A stretch of 12,478 nucleotides of DNA from Desulfovibrio sp. (GTDB lineage: Bacteria > Desulfobacterota > Desulfovibrionia > Desulfovibrionales > Desulfovibrionaceae): NCBI GenBank assembly GCA_031270875.1, contig JAISXC010000035.1:1-12478 (forward strand), in the 5' to 3' direction. A model generated the notes under the pieces. It saw only the letters and a list, made by a program, of their open reading frames with translations, did no database searches and was not told where the DNA came from. Both the position numbers and the translations under genes were made by a program. Shown here piece after piece: positions 11,952 to 12,478 of the stretch; the stretch's first letter is position 1, and each line of letters starts with the position of its first letter.

Positions 11952-12478
11952 ATGAGCAACTTCACGTATCGACGTCTTGACAAAGACCGGGCCGCCTGCC
12001 TTCTGGTGGATCACCAGGTGGGACTTTTTTCCCTGGTGCAGGATTTTCAGCCCACGGACTTCAGGAACAATGTTCTGGCAGTAGCGGCCTGCGCCAAGTT
12101 CTTCAAGTTGCCCACAGTGTTGACCACCAGTTTTGAAAACGGCCCCAACGGTATTCTCTTGCCTGAGATAAAGGAAATGTTCCCCGACGCGCCGTTCATA
12201 CCGCGCCCCGGCCAGATCAATGCCTGGGACAACGAGGACTTCGTGGCCGCCGTGAAAAAGACCGGGCGCGAGCAATTGATCATAGCCGGCATCGTTACGG
12301 ACGTCTGCGTCGCCTTTTGCGCCTTGTCCGCCCTTGAGGCGGGATACGAGGTATTTGCTATAACCGACGCATCGGGCACCTTTAACGAGGTGGCGAGGAA
12401 CGGATCCTGGATACGCATGAGCCAGGCGGGAATTCAGCTGTTGAACTTCTTCGCCATGGCCTGCGAACTGCATCGGGA
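11952..12478 (+). CDS. ycaC: YcaC-type isochorismatase-family hydrolase (partial, runs off window)
   Basis: The frame is open from 11952 to the window end, covering 175 residues of a protein usually near 208, so only the C-terminal part is missing. It belongs to the cysteine-hydrolase (isochorismatase-like) superfamily. Asp20 in LLVDHQ and the nucleophile Cys119 in TDVCVAF are two members of the triad. Arg85 in IPRPGQINAWDNEDF probably takes the place of the usual Lys. The central DASGTFNEVARN and the end MACELHR match YcaC closely from memory. The physiological substrate of YcaC is unknown. AAAGGAG lies 7 nt before the ATG, which fixes the start. In the 146 nt between it and ygaP, an imperfect AT-rich palindrome lies around 11881-11898 (ATATA and TATAT about an ACATGT core); no clear terminator or promoter was found. 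Confidence 0.9.
   Translation, partial: MSNFTYRRLDKDRAACLLVDHQVGLFSLVQDFQPTDFRNNVLAVAACAKFFKLPTVLTTSFENGPNGILLPEIKEMFPDAPFIPRPGQINAWDNEDFVAAVKKTGREQLIIAGIVTDVCVAFCALSALEAGYEVFAITDASGTFNEVARNGSWIRMSQAGIQLLNFFAMACELHR

Noticed and set aside
11919..12473. Minus-strand open frame of 184 codons at the right edge
   Set aside because: It is antisense to the YcaC-type hydrolase, which has a strong ribosome site and family motifs.
1..12478. tRNA or rRNA genes, insertion sequences, integrase
   Set aside because: No tRNA-like cloverleaf ends, rRNA conserved stretches, transposase or recombinase motifs were found in either strand by reading.

Overview
The window looks like chromosomal DNA of a GC-rich, Gram-negative anaerobe of the Desulfovibrionaceae type. 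This is inferred from gene content: an Mla-type ABC lipid transporter, a bacterial STT3/PglB oligosaccharyltransferase directly behind rsmG, and a pyridoxamine-oxidase-like flavoprotein of a kind common in anaerobes. No rRNA or other taxonomic marker is present, so the placement is tentative.

Layout. (1) 133-5315, minus strand: a housekeeping operon in the order fabD - argS - SPOR-domain protein - mlaE - mlaF, running leftwards. The spacers are short (80, 22, 7 and 43 nt). The left 132 bases hold no gene, only two AT-rich palindromes and a possible promoter firing out of the window. (2) 5316-5457: a divergent promoter region. (3) 5458-8419, plus strand: rsmG and pglB, separated by one base and probably translationally coupled. 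(4) 8420-9733: a decayed piece of a conjugative element, starting right at the pglB stop codon. On the minus strand it keeps an AlpA-like DNA-binding domain, frameshifted and joined to a TrbJ-like coiled-coil protein without signal peptide, and the first third of a TrbL-like protein. Between trbJ and trbL, in the opposite orientation, lies a small lipoprotein gene in the slot where trbK (entry exclusion) sits in IncP-type systems. (5) 9758-10495, plus strand: an unrecognised protein with a CxxC/CxxH cluster, diverging from the alpA remnant. (6) 10523-12478: small accessory genes. These are a signal-peptide-bearing flavin split-barrel protein (minus), a YgaP-type membrane rhodanese (plus) and a YcaC-type isochorismatase-family hydrolase (plus, cut by the window end).

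How the parts relate. FabD feeds fatty-acid synthesis, while MlaE/MlaF form the membrane core of a phospholipid transporter, so the leftward operon combines lipid supply and envelope upkeep with argS. The rsmG-pglB pair links ribosome modification with N-glycosylation in the periplasm; this may be only shared transcription. The conjugation remnant is the most interesting region. The lipoprotein and the TrbJ-like protein, encoded convergently on opposite strands, end in almost the same 20-residue tail (16/20 identical), yet 12 of the 13 identical non-Met residues use different codons. Further, the lipoprotein gene is fitted exactly between its neighbours: its start codon overlaps a trbL start codon in a CATG palindrome, and its stop codon overlaps the trbJ stop codon. 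This looks like an inverted trbK-type gene whose tail has been held constant at protein level.
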